Notes: generated by a model from the letters alone, not told the origin. A DNA stretch of 64,000 bases from Lentisphaeria bacterium UBA1732 (GCA_002315855.1 DCIG01000048.1:9315-73314), one strand, 5' to 3'; shown: positions 18,035 to 28,602, counted from the first letter of the stretch. Numbers and translations: made by a program.

Positions 18035-19846
18035 TTATTGTTCCTTGTTTTTCAAGACAGCGATAAAAGCTTCCTGAGGGATATTCACACGACCGATCTG
18101 CTTCATGCGCTTTTTACCTTCTTTCTGCTTTTCCAGGAGTTTACGTTTACGCGTAATATCGCCGCCATAGCATTTGGCCAAAACGTTTTTGCGCAACTGG
18201 CGGACGGTTTCACGGGCAATGACTTTGCCGCCGACGGCAGCCTGAATTGCAATCTGGAACATCTGGGGAGGGATAACATCGGCAAGACGTTCGGCAATTT
18301 CGCGTCCGCGGGAATAGGCATAGTCCGTATGAACAATGCTGGAGAAAGCGTCAACGGGTTCGCCGTTGACAAGGATGTCCAGCTTGACCAATTTTTCCGC
18401 CTGATAGCCGGCAGGTTCGTAGTCCATGCTGCCATAACCGCGGGTGATGGATTTCAGTTTGTCGTGGAAATCGATGAGGATTTCGTGCATAGGGAGGTTG
18501 GCAGTGATGATGACATGTCGGCCATCCACGCTTTCCGTATTAGTGCAAATACCGCGTTTGGTCATGACAAGATTCATAATATCACCGATGTATTCCGTTG
18601 GGGACATGATGTGCGCATTGATCATAGGTTCTTCAATGCGGTCGATTTCGGAGGGATCGGGGAGATGAATGGGGTTATCAAGGGGGACCATGGTGCCGTT
18701 TTTCAGATAGACATGATAAATCACGCTGGGATAGGTGGCAATCAAGTCCATATTGTATTCGCGGCGAAGACGTTCCTGAATGATTTCCATGTGGAGCAAA
18801 CCAAGGAAACCGCAACGGAAACCGAAGCCCAAAGCGGCAGAAGATTCCGCCTGATAATGGAAAGCAGGGTCGTTCAACTGCAATTTCGCCATGCTCAGCT
18901 TCAGTTGTTCATAGTCGGCGGTGTCGATGGGATAAATACCGCTGAAGACCATGGATTTGACTTCCTGAAAACCGGGGAGCGGAGCATCGCACGGATTCAG
19001 GGCATCGGTGATGGTATCCCCCATGCGGGCATCCGAGGGGGATTTCAGGTTCGGAATCAAATAGCCGACATCGCCGGGACCGAGCTGAGCGACAGCTTTC
19101 ATTTCCGGGGTGAAGACACCGACTTCCTTGATTTCGCTTTCCAACCCGGTACTGAACATGCGGAGTTTCGTGCCGCGCTGAAGCGTACCGCTGAAAAGGC
19201 GGACATAGGTTACAACGCCGCGGTAGGCATCGTAGATGGAGTCGAAAATCAAAGCGGCAGGCTTGTCCGGATTTTTCTCATGTTTCGGGCAAGGGATACG
19301 CTGAACGATGGCTTCGAGGAGGTCGGGAATGCCGGTGCCGTCTTTCGCAGAAACGAGCAGGACCTCTTCTTTCGGAATGGCCAGAATCTCTTCCAATTGG
19401 CTGCAGCACAACGGGATGTCAGCAGCCGGGAGGTCAATTTTATTAATCACCGGGATAATAAAGAGGTTATGGCGCATAGCAAGATTCAGATTGGCAACAG
19501 TCTGCGCCTGAACGCCCTGCGTGGCATCCAAAACAAGAATCGCGCCTTCGCAAGCGGCAAGGGAACGGCTGACTTCATAAGAAAAGTCAACATGACCGGG
19601 AGTGTCAATCAAATTCAGTTCGTAATCACGCCCGTCTTTCGCCTTGTAATCCATGCGGACGGGGTGGGATTTGATGGTAATGCCGCGTTCCTGCTCCAAA
19701 TCCATGGCATCCAGCAGCTGAGCGTGAACGAGGTCGCGTTTCTCGATGGTATGAGTGGCTTCGAGGAGGCGGTCAGCGAGGGTGGATTTGCCATGGTCGA
19801 TATGAGCAATGATCGAGAAGTTACGAATGTAAGAAAGGTCTTTCAT
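18035..19846 (-). CDS. lepA: elongation factor 4 (LepA)
   Basis: A ribosome-associated GTPase that back-translocates or remodels stalled ribosomes. The G1 loop AHIDHGKST is at 14-22, with G3 (DTPGHVDFS) and G4 (NKIDLPAAD) following, and the C-terminal LepA domain ends in [17 protein letters not shown]. At 603 residues from the ATG at 19846 it is of normal length. This start overlaps the stop of the debranching enzyme gene as ATGA, so translation is probably coupled; AAAGGAG lies 13 bases upstream. The longer frame to 19918 would add an atypical extension. Confidence 0.95.
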   Translation of the reverse strand: MKDLSYIRNFSIIAHIDHGKSTLADRLLEATHTIEKRDLVHAQLLDAMDLEQERGITIKSHPVRMDYKAKDGRDYELNLIDTPGHVDFSYEVSRSLAACEGAILVLDATQGVQAQTVANLNLAMRHNLFIIPVINKIDLPAADIPLCCSQLEEILAIPKEEVLLVSAKDGTGIPDLLEAIVQRIPCPKHEKNPDKPAALIFDSIYDAYRGVVTYVRLFSGTLQRGTKLRMFSTGLESEIKEVGVFTPEMKAVAQLGPGDVGYLIPNLKSPSDARMGDTITDALNPCDAPLPGFQEVKSMVFSGIYPIDTADYEQLKLSMAKLQLNDPAFHYQAESSAALGFGFRCGFLGLLHMEIIQERLRREYNMDLIATYPSVIYHVYLKNGTMVPLDNPIHLPDPSEIDRIEEPMINAHIMSPTEYIGDIMNLVMTKRGICTNTESVDGRHVIITANLPMHEILIDFHDKLKSITRGYGSMDYEPAGYQAEKLVKLDILVNGEPVDAFSSIVHTDYAYSRGREIAERLADVIPPQMFQIAIQAAVGGKVIARETVRQLRKNVLAKCYGGDITRKRKLLEKQKEGKKRMKQIGRVNIPQEAFIAVLKNKEQ

Positions 19847-22800
19847 GAGGCAGATTTGTCTCCTTTTGATGCAGGGTGAAGCAGTTTCCAGACGCGGAAA
19901 TATTCGGAAATACTCCACGCCTGAGCATCACATCCACGAGCTTTATGCGGATAGTCGCCATCCATAATTTCGACGACCTGCTGAATACAGTTGTTGTTAA
20001 GAGCCAAAGCCATGGACGACAAAATGCTTGTCGCCACAGACTTACCGAAACTGCCGTAGGTCATCCAGTACGCTTCGGGATAGAGAGGCATCATGAATGC
20101 CCATGCAGTGCCGTTGTGATAGGCAGGTTTACGGGATGTATCTTCATCCCCCTGATAATGACCCCAGTACGGATTTGCGGGGTTGTTGAGCAACCGTCCG
20201 TCGTGTCCGTAAACAGGGAGTTTATATTCCACCGGACGATCGGCAAGACTGCGAATTGCACCGGGGATTAAAAGCATAGAAGTTTCGAGCAGAATCTCCT
20301 TGCGGGTTTCAAAATCGTCAATCAGCCCAAGCGTAATGGCGTAGAGCTGGTTCGGGCGCAAATGGTCGTCCGCAACAGCCGCAGAAGCAGGAGTCCCGGA
20401 AGTACAGTGCAGACAGTCGGAAAGGAAGCCTTCATCTTTCAGATAGAAGAGGTCACAGACCGATTTTCTGACTTTTGCGGCGAGAGCAATCCAAGGAGCG
20501 GCCTGATCTTCGGGCAGGATTTTTCCGAGGAACGAAAGGGAGGCAAACCAAAGAGCCTGAATTTCGACGGGATACCCTTCGCGGGGAGTTCCGGCGGGAT
20601 AATTGGTATCCATCCATGTGAAATGGGCAGGGCTGAACAGCAAGCCGCTTTCAGAGTCGAAACGAATGCCATTGGGAGTGCCTTTCATCAAATCCTGCGC
20701 AAGCGAAAGCAGGACATCCAGCAGGGTTGTACCCGGACGGACTTCCGATGACAGGAAATCCGTACTGCCAAGAGCTTTGCACATATCACGGGCGGCAATG
20801 AACAGCCACAGCGGAGCATCGCTGGTATCACGGTTGCCGGTATCGGAGCCGGAAATCATGTTGCAAATGGTACCATCCTTCGCCAGAGAGGCGAACTGAA
20901 GAATGATTTTCCGGACATCATCATGGAAACAGGGATCGGCAATCAGACCGCGCGAAACAATCAGAGTATCACGCCCCCAATCCAGGAACCAGGGATAGCC
21001 GGCAATTACGGTTTTCAGATTGCCGCGTTTCACAATAAACTGGCTCAAGGATTTTTTCAGGGTGCTCTCAATATCATTGTCAGCGCAGCTGAAATCAGGA
21101 GGAGTATCGGGATACGGATGAATCAGATGGGTATTTTCATCGGTGCGAATCTGACCGATGAGGTAAACTTTATCATCCGAAGTAAGCTGGAACATGAAAC
21201 AGCCGGGGCTGTAAAGGTCAGTATTGGGATACAAGCCGCGTTCGGCTTCTTTCTCCTGATAATACATATAGAACCATTTGTCCGAGCGGAAGAAGAGACC
21301 GGAGGAAGCAAGGATAGTCAAAATACGGTCATTTGCGGGACGGAAACTGAAGCCTTTCGAGACCTCGGAAACGGCTTTCGGGAAAGAATCCTGCGGACCG
21401 TAAACGGCACGCGTTTCCTGGTGGAAACTGCGGTCTTCCAAAAGGGGACTGACCCAAATGGTAACGGGTTCGGTATCATTGATATTGTGTCCGCTTTCCG
21501 TATATGCAGTGCGATAGAACGTCATGCGGACGGCATTTTCTCCATAGATGAGCTTGATTTTCAACGCCAAGCCGACGATACGAGCATTTCCGACAGGGAC
21601 GTGGAACGTCCAAACGGCACTGTTATCCGGGGTAACGTGGAAGGATTCGATCAGCTCGCCCGTGATTTCCTGTCTTCTGGCCCGATAAATCATGCCGAAC
21701 CGGAAATGACGCCACATGACATGACGGTCAACGGGGATTTCGGGGTCGAGATTTGCAAGGAGAATCCCATCGTAACGACTGCTCAAATGGTCCAAATACA
21801 AGCACAAACGGGACATTGCGCCGCGTCCGTTCGTCTGGAGATAAACGCGATCGCGATGGAATAATTCATCACGTGTCAAAGAGACCTGCACCTGAGAAAT
21901 GTCTTCCGCAAGCTGCAGAATCACGGACTGTTCACGCCGGACGTGTCCGTCTTCCAGAGAAAAGACCTTGACCGTGTATTCCTTGTGTTCGGCAGGGACA
22001 GGGAGCTGCGGGAGCAAAGCGAAAAATCTGCCTTGAGAGTCGTGAATCGAGCTGACGGAGGCAACCGTATGATCCTGATCGCAAATCATGAAACGGAACC
22101 ATTTCGGCGAAACGACAAGCAAGTTGAATTTCGGTGGAATCATCACTTCGCGCTTCAAATCGACAGGCAAGAGGAAAATCGTGTAAGGGATTTCCGAGTG
22201 CTGATTCAGGATTTTCAGGAGAAGGGATTCCGGATGCTTCAACAACATTTTCGCCATAGAGGGGATGTCATCATCCGCGAACAAAACCGAACTGCCGCGC
22301 ATTGCGACCAAAGCACGGAGCACCATTGCGGCAGCCTGCTGTTCTTCCAGATTCCGGGAAACCGCAAGGATGGAACCATTTTCCGCCTCATCGATTTTCG
22401 GGAGCCAAGAATTATCGGGAGCAAGGCAAACGACATGCCCCGGAGGAAGCGTCAGGGAAACTTTGTGATCGCGCATCCGGAAGAGAGAGAAGCGGCTTCC
22501 GGAGAGCAAATCGAAGACTTTGTCAGCATCAAAGGGCGCGTAAGAAGAATCCCAGACAACCGCCGTCGATTTCACACAATTCAAATTGACAACAATCAGC
22601 AAATGATGTCTGGACGTGCGGTCGCTGCGCGCAATCACGACACTGTCGGGGGAGTCCGTTTGCAGGCAATCCAAAAATGCGCCATTGAAGAATGCGGGAT
22701 GAATGCCCAAAATGGTATTGAGGCGAGAAATCCACTGAACCTGATTCGGGTCGGCACCCCAATTCAACGCATTGTTGCCGTGGACATCGATTTTTTCGGT

Positions 22801-24171
22801 GGCAAACCACTCCACCCCGGCGGTAAAACCAAAAGCCCCGCAGGAAGACGCCAAAGCACAAAGAGCAGTCCGCATTTTTGCATAGACGGGACCATTTGCG
22901 GCGAGGCGGCTGTTGTCGTGAGTTTCGGCATAATGAACCATCAGTCCATTGGAGGAAGATTCATTCCAAGCGTAATTGAGGTAGCCGCGAATCTGGTCGC
23001 CGGTATAATTCTGAAAGAGTTCCGAATAAGCCCAGTCCATATTCGCGATGTCAAGAAGCGTACTTGTGGTTTCGACAGCGCCGCCCAAGCCTTCGAGAAG
23101 GAAAATGGTTTCGGGATATTCATTGCGAACTTTGGCAATGATGTACTGCCAGGCATTCACGGGAATCATGTAGCCGGCATCACAGCGGAACCCATCGACG
23201 CCGCGTTGACACCAAACAAGGAAGATTCCTGCGAGATAATTCCACAAGGCAGGATTGACATGATTCATTTCAATCAGGTCGCCCCATGTAACGCCCCATG
23301 CGCCCGGCGAAACATACGTACCGTCCTCCTTGCGGACAAACCAGTCGGGATGCTCTTCCTGAAGTTTGGAAGCCCAGCCCGTGTGATTGATGGCAATATC
23401 AAGGAAGACACGAGCATTCCGCCCATGTACGGCTTCCACAAATTCGTGGAACTGTTCCAACGGGGAAGCGGCACGGTCAAATTCAGCGAGGGCGGGGTCA
23501 ATCGCCGTAAAATCCTGCGAAGCATACGGACTGCCGAAACGCCCCATGCGAGCATAGGTGGTAGGTGTCGGAGTAATGGGCAAAAGATGAATAATGCGGC
23601 ATTTCAAGGTATTGATGATGTGGTCAAGACATCGCGTGAGACGGCGGAACGTACCGCTGGCAGGAATCACAGAATATCCCATCTGATCCAAATAATCAAG
23701 CTGTTCCTGCGTAACGCCTTCGGGCAAACAAGAATGAGCACGGGTCATCTCATCGCAGAACTGGCGAACGAAAACACAGTAGACCGTATTGCAGGAACAA
23801 TACGCGGCGGGCATCACGTTCAAATGGATGTTACGACCATTCACCCACTCGGTCAAGCCATCTTCATTAATGATACCGCATTTTGCCTCGAAATGACCTT
23901 CATCAGAAAGCCCCAGCGTAATTTCAAACGTAAAATCATTCACCTGCTGCATGGGGAGGGAATTCCAATCCTGCCCAATGGGAGACATACGGCGTTCCGC
24001 CTGAAGAACAATCTCCTGACGCTGGATTGCAGGAGTGCCAATATTGGTGGAAATGAAAGCACGCCCGGAGATGGGGCCATTGGCCGTCAACCGGAACGTA
24101 ATGGTATCGCCGCAGCATTTCAGGATATGGCGACCGGGTTCAGGGAATTGAATCAATTCGAGTTTCATCAT
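19843..24171 (-). CDS. two-domain glycogen debranching enzyme (GH13 + GH133)
   Basis: A 1442-residue enzyme that combines an alpha-amylase-family domain with a C-terminal amylo-alpha-1,6-glucosidase domain, the layout of the eukaryotic two-activity debranching enzyme. GH13 regions are DIAINH (258-263), VDGFRCDAG with nucleophile Asp331, FLLEG with acid/base Glu360, and AETHDN (415-420). The GH133 part has [11 protein letters not shown] (1058-1068), DAPLWL (1118-1123) and AQAWSISE (about 1416-1423). Between them lie about 450 residues including a bacterial GDE N-terminal-like beta domain. There is no signal peptide, so it likely acts on cytoplasmic glycogen or maltodextrin. It lies between a lipoprotein gene and lepA, unlike usual glycogen operons. 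Confidence 0.88.
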   Translation of the reverse strand: MMKLELIQFPEPGRHILKCCGDTITFRLTANGPISGRAFISTNIGTPAIQRQEIVLQAERRMSPIGQDWNSLPMQQVNDFTFEITLGLSDEGHFEAKCGIINEDGLTEWVNGRNIHLNVMPAAYCSCNTVYCVFVRQFCDEMTRAHSCLPEGVTQEQLDYLDQMGYSVIPASGTFRRLTRCLDHIINTLKCRIIHLLPITPTPTTYARMGRFGSPYASQDFTAIDPALAEFDRAASPLEQFHEFVEAVHGRNARVFLDIAINHTGWASKLQEEHPDWFVRKEDGTYVSPGAWGVTWGDLIEMNHVNPALWNYLAGIFLVWCQRGVDGFRCDAGYMIPVNAWQYIIAKVRNEYPETIFLLEGLGGAVETTSTLLDIANMDWAYSELFQNYTGDQIRGYLNYAWNESSSNGLMVHYAETHDNSRLAANGPVYAKMRTALCALASSCGAFGFTAGVEWFATEKIDVHGNNALNWGADPNQVQWISRLNTILGIHPAFFNGAFLDCLQTDSPDSVVIARSDRTSRHHLLIVVNLNCVKSTAVVWDSSYAPFDADKVFDLLSGSRFSLFRMRDHKVSLTLPPGHVVCLAPDNSWLPKIDEAENGSILAVSRNLEEQQAAAMVLRALVAMRGSSVLFADDDIPSMAKMLLKHPESLLLKILNQHSEIPYTIFLLPVDLKREVMIPPKFNLLVVSPKWFRFMICDQDHTVASVSSIHDSQGRFFALLPQLPVPAEHKEYTVKVFSLEDGHVRREQSVILQLAEDISQVQVSLTRDELFHRDRVYLQTNGRGAMSRLCLYLDHLSSRYDGILLANLDPEIPVDRHVMWRHFRFGMIYRARRQEITGELIESFHVTPDNSAVWTFHVPVGNARIVGLALKIKLIYGENAVRMTFYRTAYTESGHNINDTEPVTIWVSPLLEDRSFHQETRAVYGPQDSFPKAVSEVSKGFSFRPANDRILTILASSGLFFRSDKWFYMYYQEKEAERGLYPNTDLYSPGCFMFQLTSDDKVYLIGQIRTDENTHLIHPYPDTPPDFSCADNDIESTLKKSLSQFIVKRGNLKTVIAGYPWFLDWGRDTLIVSRGLIADPCFHDDVRKIILQFASLAKDGTICNMISGSDTGNRDTSDAPLWLFIAARDMCKALGSTDFLSSEVRPGTTLLDVLLSLAQDLMKGTPNGIRFDSESGLLFSPAHFTWMDTNYPAGTPREGYPVEIQALWFASLSFLGKILPEDQAAPWIALAAKVRKSVCDLFYLKDEGFLSDCLHCTSGTPASAAVADDHLRPNQLYAITLGLIDDFETRKEILLETSMLLIPGAIRSLADRPVEYKLPVYGHDGRLLNNPANPYWGHYQGDEDTSRKPAYHNGTAWAFMMPLYPEAYWMTYGSFGKSVATSILSSMALALNNNCIQQVVEIMDGDYPHKARGCDAQAWSISEYFRVWKLLHPASKGDKSAS

Positions 24172-24231
24172 GCAGACAATGTAGAGAGACGACAGCGGGA
24201 AAAGGGGAAGAATCCGAAAGGCATAAAGGAT

Positions 24232-24816
24232 TTATTCGACCATCATGTCAACGACTTTCGGATAGACCGTAATTTCGAAGACATCGGATTTTGTTTTGAG
24301 TGTATTGAGGGAAATCTGAGCGTAAAGAGCGATATAGTAACGCGCCATTTTCCGAGGAGTTTTCAATGTCATCAGGAAATCGAGGGGAACATCCATCACC
24401 GTGCCGTTATTCGGCTGAAGCACAAGCGGAGTGCGACGGGAACGTTTCGGACTGCTATCCAGCAAGGAAGCAGACGACCAGGCGACTTTCCAGTCTTCCT
24501 CTTTCACCTCATTTGCCTTGCCATGTTCGCAGAACGCATAATAGAGGTTGATATTTGCGGCTTCATTCATGTACCATTCATCCACAGAAACAGGAGTAAC
24601 ATCGACATTTTTGAGGAGGAATTTGATGTATTGACCTTTTTTTCCGATGGTGTAATCGCCACGAACCCGGCTGTGAGTCAAGGTCATTTTCGAGGTAATC
24701 GTGCGGAAATAAGCCGATTCATCAAATTGCGTGAGCGGGGCATTCTGTTCAGTGCCGGGGCAGCCAGTCAACAACAATGCGACAAGGAGCTGAAGCAAAA
24801 TCAGGAAATATTTCAT
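24232..24816 (-). CDS. lipoprotein of unknown function
   Basis: 194 residues with a type II signal peptide: MKYFLILLQLL then lipobox LLTGC, lipidated Cys at about residue 19. The residue after Cys is Pro, so there is no Asp+2 inner-membrane retention signal and outer-membrane location is likely. The mature part is beta-rich and ends in DVFEITVYPK. No family was recognised. It lies 27 bases after lpxA and 60 bases before the debranching enzyme, in the same transcript. Confidence 0.8.
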   Translation of the reverse strand: MKYFLILLQLLVALLLTGCPGTEQNAPLTQFDESAYFRTITSKMTLTHSRVRGDYTIGKKGQYIKFLLKNVDVTPVSVDEWYMNEAANINLYYAFCEHGKANEVKEEDWKVAWSSASLLDSSPKRSRRTPLVLQPNNGTVMDVPLDFLMTLKTPRKMARYYIALYAQISLNTLKTKSDVFEITVYPKVVDMMVE

Positions 24817-24843
24817 ATCATTTATCTCCGAGGCGGCAGGGAA

Positions 24844-25683
24844 TCAGTGAGGTGCGGTGGCAGAGTGTTCCAAAGCATCGCGCTGTTCATCATTCACGCC
24901 GGTATACTTCGGATTTCCGGGCATGATTCCGCGGTTGGACTGCTTAATGAAGTTCACGAAGAGTTCGACTTCGGGGCAAACAGGGTCGCTCTTTTCGATT
25001 TGTTCAAGGGCATTGTGCGTATTCATTCCCTCGAAGAAATAGGTTTTGATGGCACGGCGAATCGCCAACCGGGTATCGTTGCTCATTCCGGCACGGCGCA
25101 AACCAATGGTATTCGGACCGGAAATGAAGTTGGTTTCACGCAGCATACAGAACGGGGGCACATCCTGCCCGATCAGGCATGTGGGACCAATCATGGCAAG
25201 TTCTCCAATGCGGCAGAACTGGTGAATCAGAGCATAACCGCTCATGACAGCACCATCCCCGACATGGACGTGTCCTGAAAGCGAAGTGTGGTTCGCAATG
25301 GTAACATGATCGCCAATCACGACATCGTGTGCGACATGAACAAACGCCATCAGGAGCGTATGGCTGCCGACAATGGTTTTCAGAAATTCAAAGGGAGGAC
25401 GATGAATGGTAACGAACTCGCGGATGACCGTATTGTTACCGATTTCGCAGTAAGAAATCAAACCGCGGTAAAAACGATGATCCTGAGGTTCAGCCCCGAC
25501 AAGGGCATTGAAATAAACACAGCAGTCGGAGCCAATCGTCGTATAACGGCAAATTTTGGCATGAGCATCAATAAAAGTGTTGTCGCCAATTTTCACATCG
25601 TCCTCGATCACCGCATAGGGACCGATTTCGACGTTTTTTCCCAATTCGGCTTTCGGGGAAACAATAGCAGTGGGATGAATCAT
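24844..25683 (-). CDS. lpxA: UDP-N-acetylglucosamine acyltransferase LpxA
   Basis: LpxA adds the first acyl chain to UDP-GlcNAc in lipid A synthesis. Hexapeptide repeats run from IHPTAIVSP through the first 190 residues as a left-handed beta helix. The catalytic-His neighbourhood FVHVAHDVVIG and the IREFVTIHR and HQFCRIG segments match the family. At 279 residues it is a little longer than the E. coli enzyme. ATG at 25683 is chosen because GGAG lies seven bases before it. It stands apart from lpxD/fabZ/lpxB and leads a five-gene run. Its presence supports an LPS-type outer membrane. Confidence 0.93.
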   Translation of the reverse strand: MIHPTAIVSPKAELGKNVEIGPYAVIEDDVKIGDNTFIDAHAKICRYTTIGSDCCVYFNALVGAEPQDHRFYRGLISYCEIGNNTVIREFVTIHRPPFEFLKTIVGSHTLLMAFVHVAHDVVIGDHVTIANHTSLSGHVHVGDGAVMSGYALIHQFCRIGELAMIGPTCLIGQDVPPFCMLRETNFISGPNTIGLRRAGMSNDTRLAIRRAIKTYFFEGMNTHNALEQIEKSDPVCPEVELFVNFIKQSNRGIMPGNPKYTGVNDEQRDALEHSATAPH

Positions 25684-25770
25684 TCTTTTACTCCTTTCGG
25701 TAAAGGACAGCTCCATTCAACGGGAATTTTACATCCCAATCAACAGAGTGCCTAAAAAAATCATTTCTTT

Positions 25771-25799
25771 AATATAATCCACTTGAAAACGGTAATCAA
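25771..25799 (-). promoter_or_regulatory. promoter for lpxA and the genes after it
   Basis: Minus strand TTGATT (25799-25794), 17 bases, TATATT (25776-25771). It overlaps the opposite promoter for the plus-strand lipoprotein gene. Confidence 0.7.
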
Positions 25800-25812
25800 G
25801 CGGGATTATATT
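25783..25812 (+). promoter_or_regulatory. promoter for the lipoprotein gene at 25850
   Basis: TTGAAA (25783-25788), 18 bases, TATATT (25807-25812). It shares about 17 bases with the divergent lpxA promoter, so RNA polymerase can occupy only one at a time. Confidence 0.7.
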
Positions 25813-25849
25813 ATATTATAGAAAAAACATCAAAAAAACAGGATTTTTC

Positions 25850-26407
25850 ATGAAACAAAAACTCAAAATCCGTCCGGCACTGCTTGCCGCCATGCTGATT
25901 GCCCCGCTTTTTTCATCATGCGACAGCAAGGAAATTCAGGAGAAAACGGCAGAACCGGGCTGGATTCTGCAAGAAGACATATTAATCGGGACGAGTTTCC
26001 ACACGGGGAAAGCGTACATCCGCAAACATCAACAATTCGGGTACGAAATCTTCTTTTCCAACGGGGTGGCGACCTCAACACGCGACCGTCTGCCACAGAA
26101 TACGACTGAGAAAACAGACGCCACAGAAACAATCCCAAGCGGAATGCCGCCGGAAATGGTGCCGCCCGCCGCGATGTATCAATTATTCGCCGAGAGCATC
26201 ACGCCTGAAACCGACATGGAGGCTTTCGCGCTCGCCGCAGGAACGCCCATCGCAGGACGCCCCGTTTTCAGCGTGGATTCCATGCAGGGCGTCATGGAAT
26301 ATTTCTGGATGCTCCCGGACGGGTGGATTCTGGGAGTCATCACAAAAGACGCGGTGCCATTTGAGAAAATGCTTCTGAAAGGGGCAATCCCGGAAGTCTG
26401 GCGATAA
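25850..26407 (+). CDS. lipoprotein of unknown function
   Basis: 185 residues with a lipoprotein signal: MKQKLKIRPALL then lipobox LFSSC with Cys at about 24 followed by Asp. In Enterobacteria Asp after Cys would mean inner-membrane retention; whether that rule holds here is unknown. The mature protein has a hydrophilic Thr/Pro/Glu-rich middle and a folded C-terminal part ending in GAIPEVWR. No family recognised. It is monocistronic: promoter at 25783-25812 and terminator at 26413-26444. Confidence 0.8.
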   Translation: MKQKLKIRPALLAAMLIAPLFSSCDSKEIQEKTAEPGWILQEDILIGTSFHTGKAYIRKHQQFGYEIFFSNGVATSTRDRLPQNTTEKTDATETIPSGMPPEMVPPAAMYQLFAESITPETDMEAFALAAGTPIAGRPVFSVDSMQGVMEYFWMLPDGWILGVITKDAVPFEKMLLKGAIPEVWR

Positions 26408-26412
26408 AAAAA

Positions 26413-26444
26413 GGGTATCCGAAGCAAAATATGCCGCGATACCC
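26413..26444. terminator. terminator between two convergent genes
   Basis: GGGTATC (26413-26419) pairs with GATACCC (26438-26444). Preceded by seven A residues, giving a T run on the minus strand. It can end the repeat-protein transcript, and the lipoprotein transcript less efficiently. Confidence 0.6.
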
Positions 26445-26490
26445 GAAATTTCAAGGGAGAAAATCTCACCTCAAATGAGGGGAAAGATTT

Positions 26491-27402
26491 TCAGGGATTG
26501 TAGATATACGGTCCTGAACCATTATCCGAAGAAGACATATCGGGCGAAATAATCACGGGGTCGGAATACGTGGATTTCTGCGCACCGGAAGAACCGGCTG
26601 CACGGTCATTGGACATGATAATCCGAGGACCGACGGTCTGTGTGGAGTTCAGTTTTTCCTGACGGGTCTTTTCAGGGGAAACAATCACGGGATCGGCAAT
26701 CTTCCCCTGCGAACCGGAATCGAACGTAATAATTTCAGGACCCGAAACAGGCTTGGATGTCTGAGCTGTTTTCCGAGTTGTTTCGGGGGAAACAATCACG
26801 GGATCCATATAGCCTTCTTCCTTTTCGACCAAAATCACAGGACCAGCCTGAGGCTTGCTCGTGCGAACAGGATTTGAGGATGGCGAAACCAGCACAGGAT
26901 CGGGAATCGCGGCATCCGTTTTTTCCATCAGAATCAAGGGACCGCTGCCGCGTTCAATCGGGGCAGTGTCAGGCGTAATAATAATCGGGTCTTTGTATTC
27001 CTCCTTTTCAGCGGAAACGGGGGAAGTCCCGGTCGCAACAGGCGATACCACGGCAGGCGCAGATTCCGTTTTGGCGGGGACGTCCGCAGAGACAGATTTT
27101 TCAGGTTCGACAACGGACACGGGCGTGCTTACGGTAATCTGCGAATTGCGCGGGATAATCCGCCCCGTCGGGGTAACGATGTCGCCGGAAGTCGTCTGCG
27201 AAGCGGTCTGCGTTTTGGCAGGCTCTTTCTGCACCGGAGTGTCATCTTTCACAACGACAGGATAGCCATGCACAAAGTCAATTTTGGTACGGATAACGCC
27301 ATCCTCCCCATCGGCATAAAGCGGGGAATGATGCAAGCTGAATGCCAATGCACAAAGCACGGACACAGAGAAAATGGAACGGGAGAATTTCAGAGGATTC
27401 AT
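26491..27402 (-). CDS. exported protein with five degenerate DPVIVSP repeats
   Basis: 303 residues with a signal peptide (cleavage likely after LYA, residue 30). The C-terminal half is built of five units, each starting with DP[VI][IVL][VI][ST]P at residues 138, 168, 200, 237 and 281 and each containing GP-x-I about 16-21 residues later. Unit length grows from 30 to 44 residues. The linkers are rich in Ser, Thr, Lys, Glu and Pro, and the part before residue 130 is Pro/Val/Thr-rich. It looks like a fibrous or wall/envelope-spanning secreted protein; I know no named family. It lies upstream of the terminator at 26413 and has no partner gene. Confidence 0.78.
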   Translation of the reverse strand: MNPLKFSRSIFSVSVLCALAFSLHHSPLYADGEDGVIRTKIDFVHGYPVVVKDDTPVQKEPAKTQTASQTTSGDIVTPTGRIIPRNSQITVSTPVSVVEPEKSVSADVPAKTESAPAVVSPVATGTSPVSAEKEEYKDPIIITPDTAPIERGSGPLILMEKTDAAIPDPVLVSPSSNPVRTSKPQAGPVILVEKEEGYMDPVIVSPETTRKTAQTSKPVSGPEIITFDSGSQGKIADPVIVSPEKTRQEKLNSTQTVGPRIIMSNDRAAGSSGAQKSTYSDPVIISPDMSSSDNGSGPYIYNP

Positions 27403-27502
27403 AGCAACACCTATGTGCCAATTTCAAAAAAGCAGGATATGAAATCAGCTTTTTAGCAGGAAGCACTTACGGGAAAGGGAAGGCATCTTTCAGGAGACGC
27501 GT

Positions 27503-27871
27503 TCACTCGCTGTAAGAAGCTCCGGATGAAGGGGATTCGCAAACGCGAACTTTTGAGATTTTCACGCCGGGATACGAAACGGAAGCAGACAAATCACGAT
27601 AGATAAAACGTGCTATATTTTCGCTGGTCGGGTTGGTATCGCGGAACTCAGGAAGATCATTCAGGAAATGATGATCATAGCGTTCCAAGATTTGAGCAAG
27701 CGCCTTTTTCAAGACACGAAAATCCATGGCGAAACCGAGTTCGTTCAGTTTTTCAGCAGTAACAAAGACCTGAACCGTCCAATTATGGCCGTGAAGCTGA
27801 CTGCACGGTCCCTGATAGCCGATGAGCTGATGAGCCGCAGAAAATTCTTTCGTAATGTCAAGTTCAAACAT
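27503..27871 (-). CDS. queD: 6-carboxy-5,6,7,8-tetrahydropterin synthase (QueD family)
   Basis: QueD turns dihydroneopterin triphosphate into 6-carboxytetrahydropterin on the way to queuosine. The zinc ligands are His14 and the two His of LHGHN (27, 29), the catalytic Cys23 lies in GPCSQLHG, and YDHHFLND and VRVCES complete the active site. At 122 residues it has typical length. ATG at 27871 is used; a TTG at 27886 is possible, and neither has a clear Shine-Dalgarno sequence, so coupling to the upstream small gene (35 bases away) is likely. Other que genes are not in the window. Confidence 0.92.
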   Translation of the reverse strand: MFELDITKEFSAAHQLIGYQGPCSQLHGHNWTVQVFVTAEKLNELGFAMDFRVLKKALAQILERYDHHFLNDLPEFRDTNPTSENIARFIYRDLSASVSYPGVKISKVRVCESPSSGASYSE

Positions 27872-27906
27872 ATTCAGACAGGACAAACGGGAACAGGAGA
27901 AAGCAT

Positions 27907-28197
27907 TTAACGAGCGAGGAACGATGCTTTTTTTGCTTCCAAAATCAAACCGACGCGATCGGGGTCGATGGGAGAATAACCTTTGGCATCAATTTCAGCA
28001 AGGAAATCAAGCCAGTCCTGATGATTCCACGCGCCATTGTGTTTCTTGACGAAATTCATGGGAATCGGGGACTTGGAGAGACGCTTCAAATTGTCATCCA
28101 CAGACAAGACGCGTTCCGCAACTCTCACCGACTTAAGGGCATGTTTTTTTGCGACGGTTTTTCCGGTATTTTTCATTGATGCAGATTTGGATTCCAT
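27907..28197 (-). CDS. small hypothetical protein, 96 residues
   Basis: A small basic protein with no known motif. The N-terminal 30 residues are Lys/Ser-rich, followed by a helical part with NHQDWLDFLAEID and a hydrophobic-basic end. AGGTG six bases before the ATG at 28197 supports this start. It precedes queD by 35 bases on the same strand. It may be a nucleic-acid-associated or adaptor protein, but nothing in the sequence proves it. Confidence 0.65.
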   Translation of the reverse strand: MESKSASMKNTGKTVAKKHALKSVRVAERVLSVDDNLKRLSKSPIPMNFVKKHNGAWNHQDWLDFLAEIDAKGYSPIDPDRVGLILEAKKASFLAR

Positions 28198-28602
28198 AAT
28201 TTCACCTCATATTGTAACGTTATTACAGAGAAAGCATAGATTTGCGACATATACTATACACCTTATCCGTCAAAAAGCAAACGTATTTCAAGAAAAATCT
28301 GTTTCTTCTTCCAAAAGAAAGGGTAATCTACAAATATCGGAAGTGCGGAGAAACGGGAAAAAAGGATAAGGTAAGATCCAAAGATTCTGAAATCATGAGA
28401 AAAGGAAAAAGTCAAAAAAAATTGAAGGAAGAGCTAAACTCTACTGAATTTGAGCAATATCATACCATATTTTGAGGTGAACCACCCCATATTTGAGCTA
28501 AATCAATAAAAAAGCAAGAAAGATTTATTGAAAAGGGAGCGTATCGCGTCTATATTATAAGGAGTGCAAAATCACGGAATCAAACTCAAATCACGCCCCG
28601 AC
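28198..28602. other. divergent AT-rich regulatory spacer
   Basis: About 400 bases between the divergent small gene/queD unit and the AsmA-like gene. I see a strong plus-strand promoter (28528-28556) and three TTTGAG words at 28449, 28471 and 28492, about two helical turns apart. A 77-codon plus-strand frame (28242-28475) is Lys-rich, lacks a Shine-Dalgarno sequence and is not called. Confidence 0.55.
28528..28556 (+). promoter_or_regulatory. promoter for the AsmA-like/P-ATPase operon
   Basis: TTGAAA (28528-28533), 17 bases, TATATT (28551-28556). Expected start near 28563. Confidence 0.7.

Noticed and set aside
21943..25278. 1111-codon open frame on the plus strand opposite the debranching enzyme and lpxA
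   Set aside because: It is a mirror of strongly conserved minus-strand genes, with an odd composition rich in Arg, Gly, His and Ile, no Shine-Dalgarno site and no recognisable domain. GC-biased codon use on the minus strand explains the long antisense frame.
28242..28475. 77-codon plus-strand frame upstream of the AsmA-like gene
   Set aside because: Lys-rich translation of AT-rich spacer, no ribosome site, overlaps a region of phased repeats that looks regulatory.
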